Source: Sphingopyxis sp. (lineage in GTDB: Bacteria > Pseudomonadota > Alphaproteobacteria > Sphingomonadales > Sphingomonadaceae). Taken from it: DNA of 64,000 nucleotides. The translations under genes were made by a program, and so were the position numbers. The notes below the pieces were generated by a model. That model worked only from the letters and a program-made list of their open reading frames with translations. It was not told where the DNA came from and did no database searches. Positions 28,216 to 37,495 of the stretch are shown piece after piece (position 1 is the stretch's first letter; each line of letters starts with the position of its first letter). The stretch lies in NCBI RefSeq assembly GCF_016704835.1, contig NZ_JADIZJ010000001.1:186001-250000 (forward strand), written 5' to 3'.

Positions 28216-28934
28216 CAGCTTTGCTCCGCTTCGGGGCGCGGGCGGGTCGTGAGATGCTCGATACGCTTTTCATACCCCGCGCCCTGGATCACGCGATCGA
28301 TGTAGATTCCTGGCGTATGGACATGATCGGGATCGAAACTGCCATCGGGCAATATTTCCTCGACCTCGGCGACGGTCACACGGCCTGCGGTCGCCATATT
28401 CTGATTGAAGTTCCGCGCCGTTTTTCGATAGACCAGATTGCCTTCGCTATCCGACCGCCAGGCTTTTACTATGGCCAGGTCGGCATGCAGCGCCCGTTCC
28501 ATAAGATACATCTCGCCGTCAAATTCCTGGACCGGCTTTCCCTCGGCCACGACGGTTCCAACGCCGGTTTTCGTGAAGAAGGCGGGGATACCCGCACCGC
28601 CCGCGCGCACGCGCTCCGCCAGAGTTCCTTGCGGGGTCAGCTCGAGTTCAAGCTCGCCGGCAAGGTAAAGTTGTTCAAACAACTTGTTCTCGCCGATGTA
28701 GGACGAGATCATCTTTTTGATCTGCCCCTTTTTCAGCAGCGTCCACAAACCAAATCCATCGGCCCCGCAGTTGTTCGAAATGATCGTCAAATCGCGGACA
28801 CCCGACTCCCAAATCGCCCTGATCAGGTTTTCAGGGTTTCCCGACAGTCCGAAGCCGCCCGACATGATCGTCATACCGTCGAATAATATGCCATCGAGCG
28901 CCGATGCTGGATCTGCGTGTATCTTGCTAAACAC
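28215..28934 (-). CDS. pcaI: 3-oxoadipate CoA-transferase subunit A
   Basis: A 239-residue alpha subunit of the same CoA-transferase, with the CoA-site motif GGFGLSGNPENLI and the later GGAGIPAFFTKTGVGT. The start is GTG at 28934, 36 bases after the catA stop. It belongs to the catB-catC-catA-pcaI-pcaJ-pcaF-pcaD run, all on the minus strand, and acts with PcaJ. Confidence 0.92.
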   Translation of the reverse strand: MFSKIHADPASALDGILFDGMTIMSGGFGLSGNPENLIRAIWESGVRDLTIISNNCGADGFGLWTLLKKGQIKKMISSYIGENKLFEQLYLAGELELELTPQGTLAERVRAGGAGIPAFFTKTGVGTVVAEGKPVQEFDGEMYLMERALHADLAIVKAWRSDSEGNLVYRKTARNFNQNMATAGRVTVAEVEEILPDGSFDPDHVHTPGIYIDRVIQGAGYEKRIEHLTTRPRPEAEQS

Positions 28935-28970
28935 GGTGCTTGAATCTCCTCACCTATCCATCCTTCCGCT

Positions 28971-29888
28971 CTATCCGGCGCGGGGGCGCGTCGATGCCAG
29001 CGTGTCGGCGTCCGACGCGGCGGGGTGAAGGATGAAATCAAACTCGATCTCGGAAAAAGGTTCGTTGAGATTGTTCGCAACAATCGCCTCGGTTTCCTCA
29101 CGGCGTACCACCGCCGGGATCAAATCATCGCGCGTCGCAAAGGCGAAATCATCGTGAAGATAGGGGTCGCCGTCGATATTGATCTGCGTCGTCAGATGCA
29201 GGCATTTGTTGGCCGACACAAAGAAATGGATATGCGCCGGACGATGGCCATGGCGTCCCAATTTCGTCAGCAGGTTGTCGCTCGACCCACCCGGCGGGAC
29301 CGAATATCCCGACGGAATGATGGAACGAAATTTGTAGCGCCCCTCACTGTCGGTTTCGATCTGTCGGCGAAGATTATATGCGGGCTGCGACGGGTCGAAA
29401 TGCGAATATCCTCCAGCCGTGTTCGCGTGCCAGACTTCGACTAACGCACCGGCCAGCGGCTTGCCCGAAATGTCGAGCACCCGGCCATGCATGATCAGCA
29501 CCTCGCCCTTTTCGGTCCCATCGTCGAGCCGTGCCTCGCCCACGCTACGCGGAGCCCCGGCGACATACAGCGGCCCCTCAATCGTTCGCGGGGTGCCGCC
29601 TTCAAGGCCAGCGGCGGCGGCCTTGCGGTCGGCACGGATGTCGAGAAAACGCTCAAGGCCGATCCCGGGAACGATCAGACCGAATTCCGGTGCGGCTTGC
29701 TGAGCAAAGTGGAGCGCATGCCAAAATTCATCTTCGCTGATGTCAAACGCGTCGATCGTTGCAAAAAGATCGGCCAGCATACGGCGCATGATCTGCTTCA
29801 GCCGCGGATCACCCGCCTCAGCGTCGACACCGCTCGCTCGATCGAGAAGTTGCTGAACTTCGGCGCTTTGAACAAGATCTTCCGACAT
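28971..29888 (-). CDS. catA: Catechol 1,2-dioxygenase
   Basis: An intradiol ring-cleavage dioxygenase of about 305 residues. Three ATGs are near the start; GGGAG at about 29896-29900 fits ATG 29888 (MSEDLVQ) best, and the one at 29894 is too close to it. The non-haem Fe(III) ligands are expected at Tyr in GPLYVAGAP and in IPSGYSVPPGG, and at the two His in GHRPAHIHFF. The N-terminal helical dimerization domain is present. It converts catechol to cis,cis-muconate. It lies between catC and pcaI. Confidence 0.94.
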   Translation of the reverse strand: MSEDLVQSAEVQQLLDRASGVDAEAGDPRLKQIMRRMLADLFATIDAFDISEDEFWHALHFAQQAAPEFGLIVPGIGLERFLDIRADRKAAAAGLEGGTPRTIEGPLYVAGAPRSVGEARLDDGTEKGEVLIMHGRVLDISGKPLAGALVEVWHANTAGGYSHFDPSQPAYNLRRQIETDSEGRYKFRSIIPSGYSVPPGGSSDNLLTKLGRHGHRPAHIHFFVSANKCLHLTTQINIDGDPYLHDDFAFATRDDLIPAVVRREETEAIVANNLNEPFSEIEFDFILHPAASDADTLASTRPRAG

Positions 29889-29920
29889 TTTCATTTCTCC
29901 CAAAGCTATCGTGAAAAGCG

Positions 29921-30211
29921 CTATTGATCGCTGGCGTGTATCGATGAGGGATGGCGGCAAAGGGGCGTGACGCGAATTTCCATGTATGGAAACAGCGGCA
30001 GCGCCGTCAGAATCGCGTGGAGTTCGTCATGACTCTCAACGTCGAAAATGCTGACGTTGGCATAGTGTCCGACGACGCGCCAAAGATGGCGCCATTTGCC
30101 TTGCCGTTGCAGATCCTGCGCGCGCGCCTTTTCGGTCCGCTTGAGTTCTTCGGCAATCTCCGGATCGAGGTCGCGGGGGATCGATACCGTCATCTCGACA
30201 TGAAACAACAT
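29921..30211 (-). CDS. catC: Muconolactone delta-isomerase
   Basis: A 96-residue protein matching the whole muconolactone isomerase family (MLFHVEMTVSIPRDL, RQGKWRHLWRVVGHYANVSIFDVES, LPLFPYMEIRVTPLCRHPSSI). It turns muconolactone into 3-oxoadipate enol-lactone. The start lies 2 bases after the catB stop. Length and motifs are those of a normal family member. Confidence 0.95.
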   Translation of the reverse strand: MLFHVEMTVSIPRDLDPEIAEELKRTEKARAQDLQRQGKWRHLWRVVGHYANVSIFDVESHDELHAILTALPLFPYMEIRVTPLCRHPSSIHASDQ

Positions 30212-30213
30212 GA

Positions 30214-31371
30214 CTAGGCTCCTTCAGTCACAGCGACAGGGTGCAGGCTCGTCGTCCGGTCGCGGCTCAGGAACGCGACCTTGTCCTCATCCAGATGGAT
30301 CCCCAACCCTGGCCCGGTGGGAATAGCGAGCGAGAATTCGGAGTAGTCCAGCGGCTCCGCCAGGATTTCCTCGGTGAGCAACAGCGGCCCGAATAATTCG
30401 GTGCCCCAGTCAAGGCTAGGGAAGGTTGAAAACAGGTGCGCGGACGCCACCGTACCCACCCCGCCCTCAAGCATCGTTCCGCCATAAACGCCAAGCCCGG
30501 CAGCATGGGCGACCGCAGCCACCCGTTGCGCCGCAAAAAGCCCGCCCGACTGCTCAAGCTTGATCGCAAATACGTCGGATGCATGAAGCGCAGCGAGGTC
30601 GAACGCGTCGCCCGGACCGTGCAAGGATTCATCGGCCATCACTGCAATCCGGGAAATCGACACGAGCCGCGCCATTCCCTTGGCGTTCGCGCGCGAAATG
30701 GGTTGCTCGACGAGATCGACACCCGCGTCGGCGAGCATCGCTATGCCGCGCCGCGCGACTTCCTCGTTCCAGGCCTGATTGACATCGACGCGCACGCTCG
30801 CTCGATCGCCCAAGGCAAGCTTGATGGCCGCGACATGCGCAATATCATCGGCGAGCGCCCGCTTGCCGATCTTCAACTTAAAAATATTGTGGCGCCGCGC
30901 CGACAGCATCTTTTCGGCTTCATTGATGTCGCTTTCGGTGTTGCCGCTGGCGAGCGTCCAAGCGACCGGGAGCCTCCCGCGAACCCGCCCGCCGAAAAAC
31001 GTGTCGATTGGCAAACCAAGGCGTTTGCCATGCGCGTCGAGCAAAGCGGTCTCGACCGCTGACTTGGCAAAATGATTACCGACGATCGCCCGCTGAATGT
31101 CCAACATCGTTCCTGCAACACAGGCGGCATCAGCCGTTCGCAGCACCGGCTCGATATAGGCATCGATTGCCAGTTTGATGCCTTCGGGGCTCTCCTCGCC
31201 ATAGCTTAGTCCCCCAATGGTCGCGGCTTCGCCGATCCCCTCAATGCCGTCGGCGCAAAGAATACGAACCAGCACGATCGTTTGGCTGTGCATCGTGGCA
31301 ACCGACAGCACATGGGGCCTGATTGTCGGCACGTCGAGGAGTGTCGTTCGTACTGAGACTATATCGATCAA
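30214..31371 (-). CDS. catB: Muconate cycloisomerase
   Basis: A 385-residue enolase-superfamily enzyme. The catalytic Lys pair lies in FKLKIGKRA, and metal-binding acidic residues lie in VRVDVNQAW, VEQPIS and MADESLHG. It converts cis,cis-muconate to muconolactone. The frame opens with TTG at 31371 behind an AAGGG-like ribosome site. It is the first gene of the cat-pca operon and is divergent from the LysR gene, the classical catR-catB layout. Confidence 0.92.
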   Translation of the reverse strand: MIDIVSVRTTLLDVPTIRPHVLSVATMHSQTIVLVRILCADGIEGIGEAATIGGLSYGEESPEGIKLAIDAYIEPVLRTADAACVAGTMLDIQRAIVGNHFAKSAVETALLDAHGKRLGLPIDTFFGGRVRGRLPVAWTLASGNTESDINEAEKMLSARRHNIFKLKIGKRALADDIAHVAAIKLALGDRASVRVDVNQAWNEEVARRGIAMLADAGVDLVEQPISRANAKGMARLVSISRIAVMADESLHGPGDAFDLAALHASDVFAIKLEQSGGLFAAQRVAAVAHAAGLGVYGGTMLEGGVGTVASAHLFSTFPSLDWGTELFGPLLLTEEILAEPLDYSEFSLAIPTGPGLGIHLDEDKVAFLSRDRTTSLHPVAVTEGA

Positions 31372-31460
31372 GTTCGAATCCCTTCAGGCCATCGGCATAG
31401 CGCTTGGCATTCCGGGCATGAAGGACTAGATCAGTCCGGGTTTATATCTCTGAGGTCTTA
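31372..31460. promoter_or_regulatory. catB-catR intergenic control region
   Basis: This 89-base gap holds both divergent promoters. In related systems a LysR-type activator binds here as a tetramer in response to muconate. I see possible T-N11-A half-sites but no single convincing box. GAGG lies just upstream of the LysR ATG. Confidence 0.5.
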
Positions 31461-32372
31461 ATGGAACTGCGGCATCTTCGATATTTCATGGCCGTGGCGA
31501 CCGAGCGCAGCTTCACGCGCGCCGCCGAAGTCCTGCACATCTCCCAGCCACCGCTAAGTCGGCAGATCCGCGAGCTCGAGACCGAAATCGGCAGTCCGCT
31601 GTTTGTCCGCAACACGCGCAATGTGAGCATGACCGAGGCTGGCCGACTCTTTCACGACCAAGCCGCGCAGATCCTTGCGCGGGTGGACGAGCTGAAGCAC
31701 ATGATGGCCCGCTTCGCCGATGCTGAGCGGCGACGCTTCGTCATCGGCTGCGTCGGGTCGACGATCTACGGCACGCTCCCCATGCAATTCCGTCGTTTCC
31801 GCGCGGAATTTCCGGAGCTCGATGTCGAGCTTTCCGAAATGACGACCCTTGAGCAAATTGCGGCTCTGAAGGCAGGTCGAATCGACGTCGGCTTCGGGAG
31901 GCTCAATTTCGACGATCCGGCGATCCGTTTTGAAGTGCTGATGCGCGAGCGTCTGATCGTCGCGCTGCCAATGAACCATGCGCTCGCACTGCGGACCGAC
32001 GCGATCGACATCGAGGCGCTCGCCGCCGAACCATTGATCCTTTATCCCAGAATGCCGCGGCCCAGCTATGCCGACCAGATTCTCCGTATTTTTAATGAAC
32101 GCGGTTTCAGACCTAAAATCGTTCACGAAGTGCGCGAGCTTCAAACTGCGCTGGGTCTGGTCGCGGCCGACGCGGGCGTGTGCATCGTACCAAGCGCAAT
32201 GCACCGCCTCCAGCGCGACGACGTAGTCTATCGGGAACTCACCGATCCGACTGTCACGTCGCCCATCATCATGAGTACGCGCATCGCCGACGAGTCACGC
32301 GAGCTTTTGTGGTTTCTCGATATGAGCCGCGAAATGGCGCGCTCGTCCACGGACGGTGACGCGGCGCCCTGA
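31461..32372 (+). CDS. catR: LysR-family regulator of the catechol operon
   Basis: A 303-residue LysR-type regulator. The N-terminal winged helix reads MELRHLRYFMAVATERSFTRAAEVLHISQPPLSRQIRELE, followed by an effector-binding domain with VDVGFGRL and ADAGVCIVPS. This N-terminus is typical of the CatR/BenM/CatM group, whose effector is cis,cis-muconate. It is divergent from catB, with 89 bases between. Its stop abuts the stop of the convergent MFS gene with no gap. Confidence 0.9.
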   Translation: MELRHLRYFMAVATERSFTRAAEVLHISQPPLSRQIRELETEIGSPLFVRNTRNVSMTEAGRLFHDQAAQILARVDELKHMMARFADAERRRFVIGCVGSTIYGTLPMQFRRFRAEFPELDVELSEMTTLEQIAALKAGRIDVGFGRLNFDDPAIRFEVLMRERLIVALPMNHALALRTDAIDIEALAAEPLILYPRMPRPSYADQILRIFNERGFRPKIVHEVRELQTALGLVAADAGVCIVPSAMHRLQRDDVVYRELTDPTVTSPIIMSTRIADESRELLWFLDMSREMARSSTDGDAAP

Positions 32373-33713
32373 CTATTCGGGATGGATATTCCGCAGCGCC
32401 AATGCCTCCGCTCTGCGGTGGAGCGCCAGCAGCAGCAACACGCCGCCTACACACAGAACCGCAGGTATGGCGGCAACGCCAAAAAGTGTCGCCTGTCCCC
32501 AGTCGGCAGCGAGCGCAAGCCCCCCCGCCATCGGGCTGACGACCGCGCCCAACCGGCCCACCCCGAGCGCCCAGCCCACACCCGTCGAACGTATGGCTGT
32601 CGGATATAGCATCGCGGCGAAAGCGGTAAGGCACAGCGTTGAGCCAACAATACCGAAGCCCGCCCCAACGACAAGCAAGCGAACGATGTCGGGATCGGTC
32701 CCATAGAGCCCCACCGCCAAGGTCAGCGCAGCGCCAATCGAATATCCGCCGATCAGGACGGCATGCGCGCCAATCCGGTCAAGCATCCAACCGGCGAACA
32801 GGCCGCCGACAATGCCGCCAAGCTGGAAAAAAGCGACGGTGCGGATCGCTTCTGCCATCGGCCAGCCCTGATTGCGAAAGATGCTCGGCAACCAGCTTGC
32901 CAGCAAATACATGATCGCCATTCCGAAGAAAAAGGTAAACCAGAGCGCCAATGTCGGCGCGCCCCGACCTTGGGCAAACAAGTCGCTCACGCGCCCCTTG
33001 TGCATGCCGCTATCGATGACAAACCGGTGGCCCTGCTCATAAGTGTAGCGCTTATCCACTTTCGCGAGGAGCTTGCCGACCTGCGCAGGATCACCGTCAT
33101 TCGCCACCATGAACCTGATCGATTCCGGCAGGGCAAACACCAACGCCACGCATATCACGAGCGGGATGACCCCACCCAAGATAAATATGCCCTGCCAGTC
33201 GATCAATTCGATCAGGTCACCAGCGATAAAGCTGCCCAGCACGCCGCCGAGCGGGACAGCGGAATACATCAAGGTAACAGCGAGACCGACGCGCTTTGCA
33301 GGCACGAACTCCGACGTTAGCGCTGTAATATTCGGAAGGCAGCCGCCGATGGCAAAGCCGGTGATGAAGCGAAGGATCATCAACGGAACTATGGACGATG
33401 CAAGCGCGGTCAGCATCGACGCGATACCGACAATCAGGAACGCGCCGATAACGACCTTGCGCCGACCAATCCGGTCGCCGAGTGCGCCAAGCGAAGCGGT
33501 GCCAAGCATGATACCGGCAAAAGAGGCCGACAGCACCGGCCCGAACGCCGACGTCGGCAAGCCCCAATCTTCGGCCATGCGCGGCGCAACGATCGCCATG
33601 GTCTGGATGTCGAGGCCATCGAGCAATGCCACCAACGCGCACAAAATAACGACGCGAACCTGGTAACTGCTGACGTTGGCGGTGTTGATCTGCTCCGAAA
33701 CATTGACGTTCAT
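32373..33713 (-). CDS. MFS aromatic acid:H+ symporter (BenK/PcaK type)
   Basis: A 446-residue transporter of the aromatic acid:H+ symporter group. ATG 33713 is preceded by AGGAG, so I prefer it over the frame start at 33749. There are twelve predicted membrane segments. Signature loops include LDGLDIQTMAIVAP (the acidic residue of segment 1) and GALGDRIGRRK between segments 2 and 3, with a repeat GWMLDRIGAHAV later. It likely imports the aromatic acid oxidized by the oxygenase, or a related benzoate-like acid. Confidence 0.88.
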   Translation of the reverse strand: MNVNVSEQINTANVSSYQVRVVILCALVALLDGLDIQTMAIVAPRMAEDWGLPTSAFGPVLSASFAGIMLGTASLGALGDRIGRRKVVIGAFLIVGIASMLTALASSIVPLMILRFITGFAIGGCLPNITALTSEFVPAKRVGLAVTLMYSAVPLGGVLGSFIAGDLIELIDWQGIFILGGVIPLVICVALVFALPESIRFMVANDGDPAQVGKLLAKVDKRYTYEQGHRFVIDSGMHKGRVSDLFAQGRGAPTLALWFTFFFGMAIMYLLASWLPSIFRNQGWPMAEAIRTVAFFQLGGIVGGLFAGWMLDRIGAHAVLIGGYSIGAALTLAVGLYGTDPDIVRLLVVGAGFGIVGSTLCLTAFAAMLYPTAIRSTGVGWALGVGRLGAVVSPMAGGLALAADWGQATLFGVAAIPAVLCVGGVLLLLALHRRAEALALRNIHPE

Positions 33714-34093
33714 TGAAAATTCTCCTGAAGGTGTCTGGAGCAGAGGCATTGCCGTTCAGTGCCGACGCTTCCTTCATTTCCTGCCGTCGGCGGACTTCGG
33801 GGGCCGGGGCATTGGAGCGTCATGGAAACGTCAAATGTTATTCGCGTGACGATCGGCCCCCGTAACATCCTTCGGGGTTGCCGCTTTGAAGTTTGACGAC
33901 CGGAGTTCGAGAATTTCCCAAGTGCCATTTGCGGCGTAGAAACATGTACGCCCGGAACAAAAGACTATTTCAATCCCAATTCATGCCGCGAGGGTATCAA
34001 CGGCGGCGGCCATAGGCTCGAAAACGGGAAGAATGGGCTGACCCGGCCAGGAACCGCACATCACCGGGAGCAGAGTTTTACCCCCTCGACGCC
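33714..34093. other. Intergenic region, no gene seen
   Basis: This 380-base stretch lies between the start of the MFS transporter and the end of the glucokinase gene. It must contain the transporter promoter. I found no RNA gene, repeat or convincing short frame in it. Confidence 0.6.
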
Positions 34094-35061
34094 TCAGCCA
34101 AATTGCCGCGCGAACGCCGCTGCGGCGCCAAACAGGCCGGGTTGTGGATGCGTGATCAGCTTCACGGGCAGCGCCGCCATCAGATTCTCGAACCGGCCTT
34201 TGGCGACGAAGCGTTCGGGAAAGCCCGAGCGGACGAGGCTGTCGCGGATGCGTAGCCCCAGCCCGCCCGCGATGACCACGCCGCCCGCGCCTTGCGCCAG
34301 CGCCAGATCGCCGGCGACGCTGCCGAGCGACAGGCAGAAGCGGTCGGCCGCGGCGGCGGCGAGGCTGTCCTCACCGCTCATCGCCATCGTCCAGATCGTC
34401 CGGTCGTCGAGCGACGCGACCGGGCGCCCTTCGAGCGCCGCCAGCGTTTCATAGATGTCGACGATCCCCGGACCCGACACGATGCGTTCGATCGACACGC
34501 GCCGGTGGCGTTCGCGCAGCCGCGTCAGGATCGCATCCTCGATGCTGTCCAGCGGCGCAAAGTCGATATGGCCGCCTTCGGTCGCCTGGACCCGGTAATC
34601 GCTGCCGTCGCGCCAGATATGCGCGACCCCAGCCCGGTGCCCGGGCCGATGATGCTGATCGTGCCGGTCGCCGGCAGCGGTTCGTCAGGACCGCTCAGCC
34701 GCTCGAAATAGCCCTCGTCGGCCTGCGCGACGGTATGGCCCACCGCCTCAAAATCATTGACCAGCACATGCCGGTCGACGTGCAGCTTTTCGCCGATCAA
34801 GGCCGGGCGGATGAGCCAGGGGTTGTTGGTAAAGCGAATGACGTCGCCGCGCACCGGTCCCGCCACCGCGATCGCGACGCTGCGCGGCACCCCGCCTTCG
34901 CGGCGCGCGAACGCTTCCCATGCGGACTGGAAGCTCGCGTGATGCGCGGTGTGCAGCGTCGTCGCTTCGTCCAGCGACACGACACGGCCGCCCGCGACTT
35001 CGGCGATTGCAAAGCGCGCATGGGTACCGCCGATATCAACTGCGACGACTGTCTCGCTCAT
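34094..35061 (-). pseudogene. glk: Glucokinase (single frameshift)
   Basis: A bacterial glucokinase of the Glk family. From ATG 35061 it has the phosphate-binding VAVDIGGTHARFAI, the sugar-site GDVIRFTNNPWLI and VNDFEAVGH, and IIGPGTGLG. It then changes frame; the rest (AHIWRDGSDYRVQATEGGH, ERIVSGPGIVDIYETLA, AQGAGGVVIAGGLG) lies in the next frame. The break is at a run of four C at 34627-34630, and one more base restores a continuous 322-residue protein. It phosphorylates glucose for the Entner-Doudoroff route. No zwf/edd genes are next to it in the window, which is unusual for sphingomonads. Confidence 0.85.
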
Positions 35062-35349
35062 AACGCTCCAGCTCAAATTGGGTCAGTGCCTTAATGCGGA
35101 TGTCGGAGGCTCACCCGGAATGCAACTCGCATAGCTATGCCAGATTTGGCAGCGCCAATTTATCGAAAATTTGAGCCGTCCGAAGCCGGAGTAGGCCGGG
35201 TGCGGTCAGTCAGCTTTTAGCGGAAGTTTTGCCAAAGGAGACATTGGGCCATTACTGACGATAAGGCTGGACCATAAGTTATTAAGGTTCATTCGCCCAT
35301 CGCGTCATGTGTCTGACCGGATCTATTTGTTCTTCCCTGCTCGCTCAAT
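35062..35349. other. Junction between metabolic region and defence island
   Basis: This 288-base gap separates glk from the TIGR04141-family gene and is the most likely left edge of the inserted element. I compared it by eye with the 3' end of the tRNA-Gln gene and saw no copy. It is more AT-rich than its surroundings and may carry the promoter for the rightward genes. Confidence 0.4.
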
Positions 35350-37146
35350 TTGAAGCACATTGGCGTTGGGGGAATGAGTATGGCTAATGAGAACGGCGAT
35401 TTAGCGCTCGAAACGCCAACGCGCGAAATTGCGCAGATCACGTTTCACCTCGCAATTGAAGGCGCCGATTTCGATACCGTCGTCGACCTCGACGGCAGCG
35501 AAACCAAAAAGGAAGAGCTGCAGATCGAAGATTTCGAGTATGATGGTGTTCCCTGCCGCTTCATCTACTTCAAGACAGCGTCGAGGCGGACGACGCCGCC
35601 GTGGCTCGCATTTATCAACGAACGATTGCCACTCGAAGCGCCGATCCAGTTCGCCGACACAAGCCGAAGCCCGAACGGCGTGCTCCTGATCAGAATCGAG
35701 GAACGCGTCCTTGCAGCCGCGTTTGGCCGTGCAGCCGCCTCATGCCTCAAGAAGAGGGAGATGGTTCCGGATTTCGGAATCAAAACCGCAATGAATATGT
35801 GCGGTAACGAAGAAATCCGCCAGACGCGAAGCCAAAGCAACGCCATCACCCCGACGCATATTGATCGCCAAGTCAGCCGCCCTTCAGACACTTTTGTATT
35901 CGGGCTGAGCGACGCCGAAGATCTTCGTTACATCTCCGCGCATTTGAAGGGCGACCGCAATGTCACATTGCAAGGCCGCGATCATCTCACCGTTAAAGTG
36001 ATTGGCAGCGAGAAACTTACATGGGAGCGAATGATAAACCGCTGCGGTGATTTTCTCGAACGTTATGAGGCGCGAGATTACATCGAGCTCTTCCCCAATT
36101 ATCGCAATTTCCAGCCCGCCAGCGACGATGAAATTATCGCCCTCGATGCGGCGCTGATCGCAGCGCTGAGAGCACGCGATTTTGCCAAGATTGATCTCAC
36201 TATCCCGGAGTTTCTCCAAGAAGACGAGTTCAGCTTTTCATTTACGAACCACGCGAGGAAGGAGAACAAGATTTATGCGTTTCTCTCCCCGACGCAGCTT
36301 GAAGAGCAGTTCAAAAACCTTGACGATCTGAAGGTCGAACGATTGCAGTCACGTCGGATCTTCGCCTATTCGGCGGCTGAAGATCGCGTGCTCCGCCACC
36401 GGTACTGGTCGATCTACGATTGCCTAGTGTTTGAACATGAACACAGCGGTGAATATTTCCTGCTCAGCAGTGGCAGATGGACGAAGGTCGATCCCGAATT
36501 TCATCAGTCGATCGTCGACTTCATCAAGCACCAGGTTCGCGAGGAGCCTGCCGAAGCTGCATATTGCAACATCGACATCAGCGACGACACCACAAAAAGA
36601 AATAGCGAGGCGATCTTCAACGAGAAAGTCGTCGCGCTCCGCCCGTCGTCTATACTTTTCGACCGCGCCAAGCTAAAAATCGGGACAGGTCGTAAGGACA
36701 AGGAGTTCTGCGACATTCTAGATTTGGGGATGATGGGCGCATCCGGATAATAAATGTCAAACAACACAAGGATGCGTCGTCGATCAACCACCTCTTTTCG
36801 CAAGCCAAATTTTACTGCGAGGCTTTTCTCAACGACGATATTTTCCTAGCCGAAATCCGAGGGCATATCGATGCCAGCCCATCGCCCCGCAAAGCCGATT
36901 ACCTCGCCTATATCAAAGAGGACATCGCCGATAATCACGGTCAGAATTACCGGCTGTGTCTCTGGCTCCTCTACGACGCCAAACTTGCAGCGCCGACCAA
37001 GACAGACATCCCGCTGATAGCCCAATATGAGCTTAAGCTGATGCATGATCACTTGCGCAAAATTTGTAAGGTGGAAACAATAATCCTCCGCTTTGTGCCC
37101 GTAACGGTTAAGCGATACACCACCGGTAGAAAGCCCAACACCACGT
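35350..37146 (+). pseudogene. TIGR04141/DUF6119 family protein (single frameshift)
   Basis: A member of the sporadically distributed TIGR04141 (DUF6119) family, about 597 residues if the frame is corrected. The first 460 residues read from 35350 (ATG 35383 or 35389 are alternative starts). The conserved C-terminal block, RIRIINVKQHKDASSINHLFSQAKFYCEAFL, lies in the next frame and ends at a stop near 37144-37146. The break is at TTT in 36723-36725; one more T joins the two parts. The function of the family is unknown to me. It tends to occur sporadically on mobile DNA, and here it opens the cargo region next to RelA/SpoT and AAA genes. No catalytic motif is evident. Confidence 0.7.
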
Positions 37147-37495
37147 AAAACGCGCTGGCCGTTTGCAGTCAGGTCGCTTTTGACAGGGGATTCAAAAAGA
37201 GGCGGTCGTTCGCGGCGCGCCGAAAAGGTATGGACTTGATCGACCATTCAATGTGCTAAATTTGGTTTCCCAATAGTGCTGACATACCTGCGCAATCACG
37301 AAGTGCATTTATGCGTAGCCGCAGGGTCCACAACACGTCCTCGACATTGTATGCCTAGTTCCTTCCGTACACTTGGCCGAAGGACGCATCGCAGGCCAGA
37401 GGTTGGTGCGCGAAGCAACCATTTCGATGCCAATATTCACTGGCCCGACATCACAAATTGCGCCACGCGGAAATCCCCGGCTCCGAGGAGAGAGC
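37147..37495. other. Intergenic region, no gene seen
   Basis: About 350 bases between the TIGR04141-family gene and the RelA/SpoT-domain gene. Short frames here do not resemble proteins I know. A GAGGAGAG ribosome site lies at its right end, just before ATG 37496. The promoter of the RelA/SpoT gene is probably here. Confidence 0.5.

Noticed and set aside
36846..37247. 133-residue minus-strand open frame
   Set aside because: It overlaps the corrected C-terminal part of the TIGR04141 protein, which matches the family block on the plus strand.
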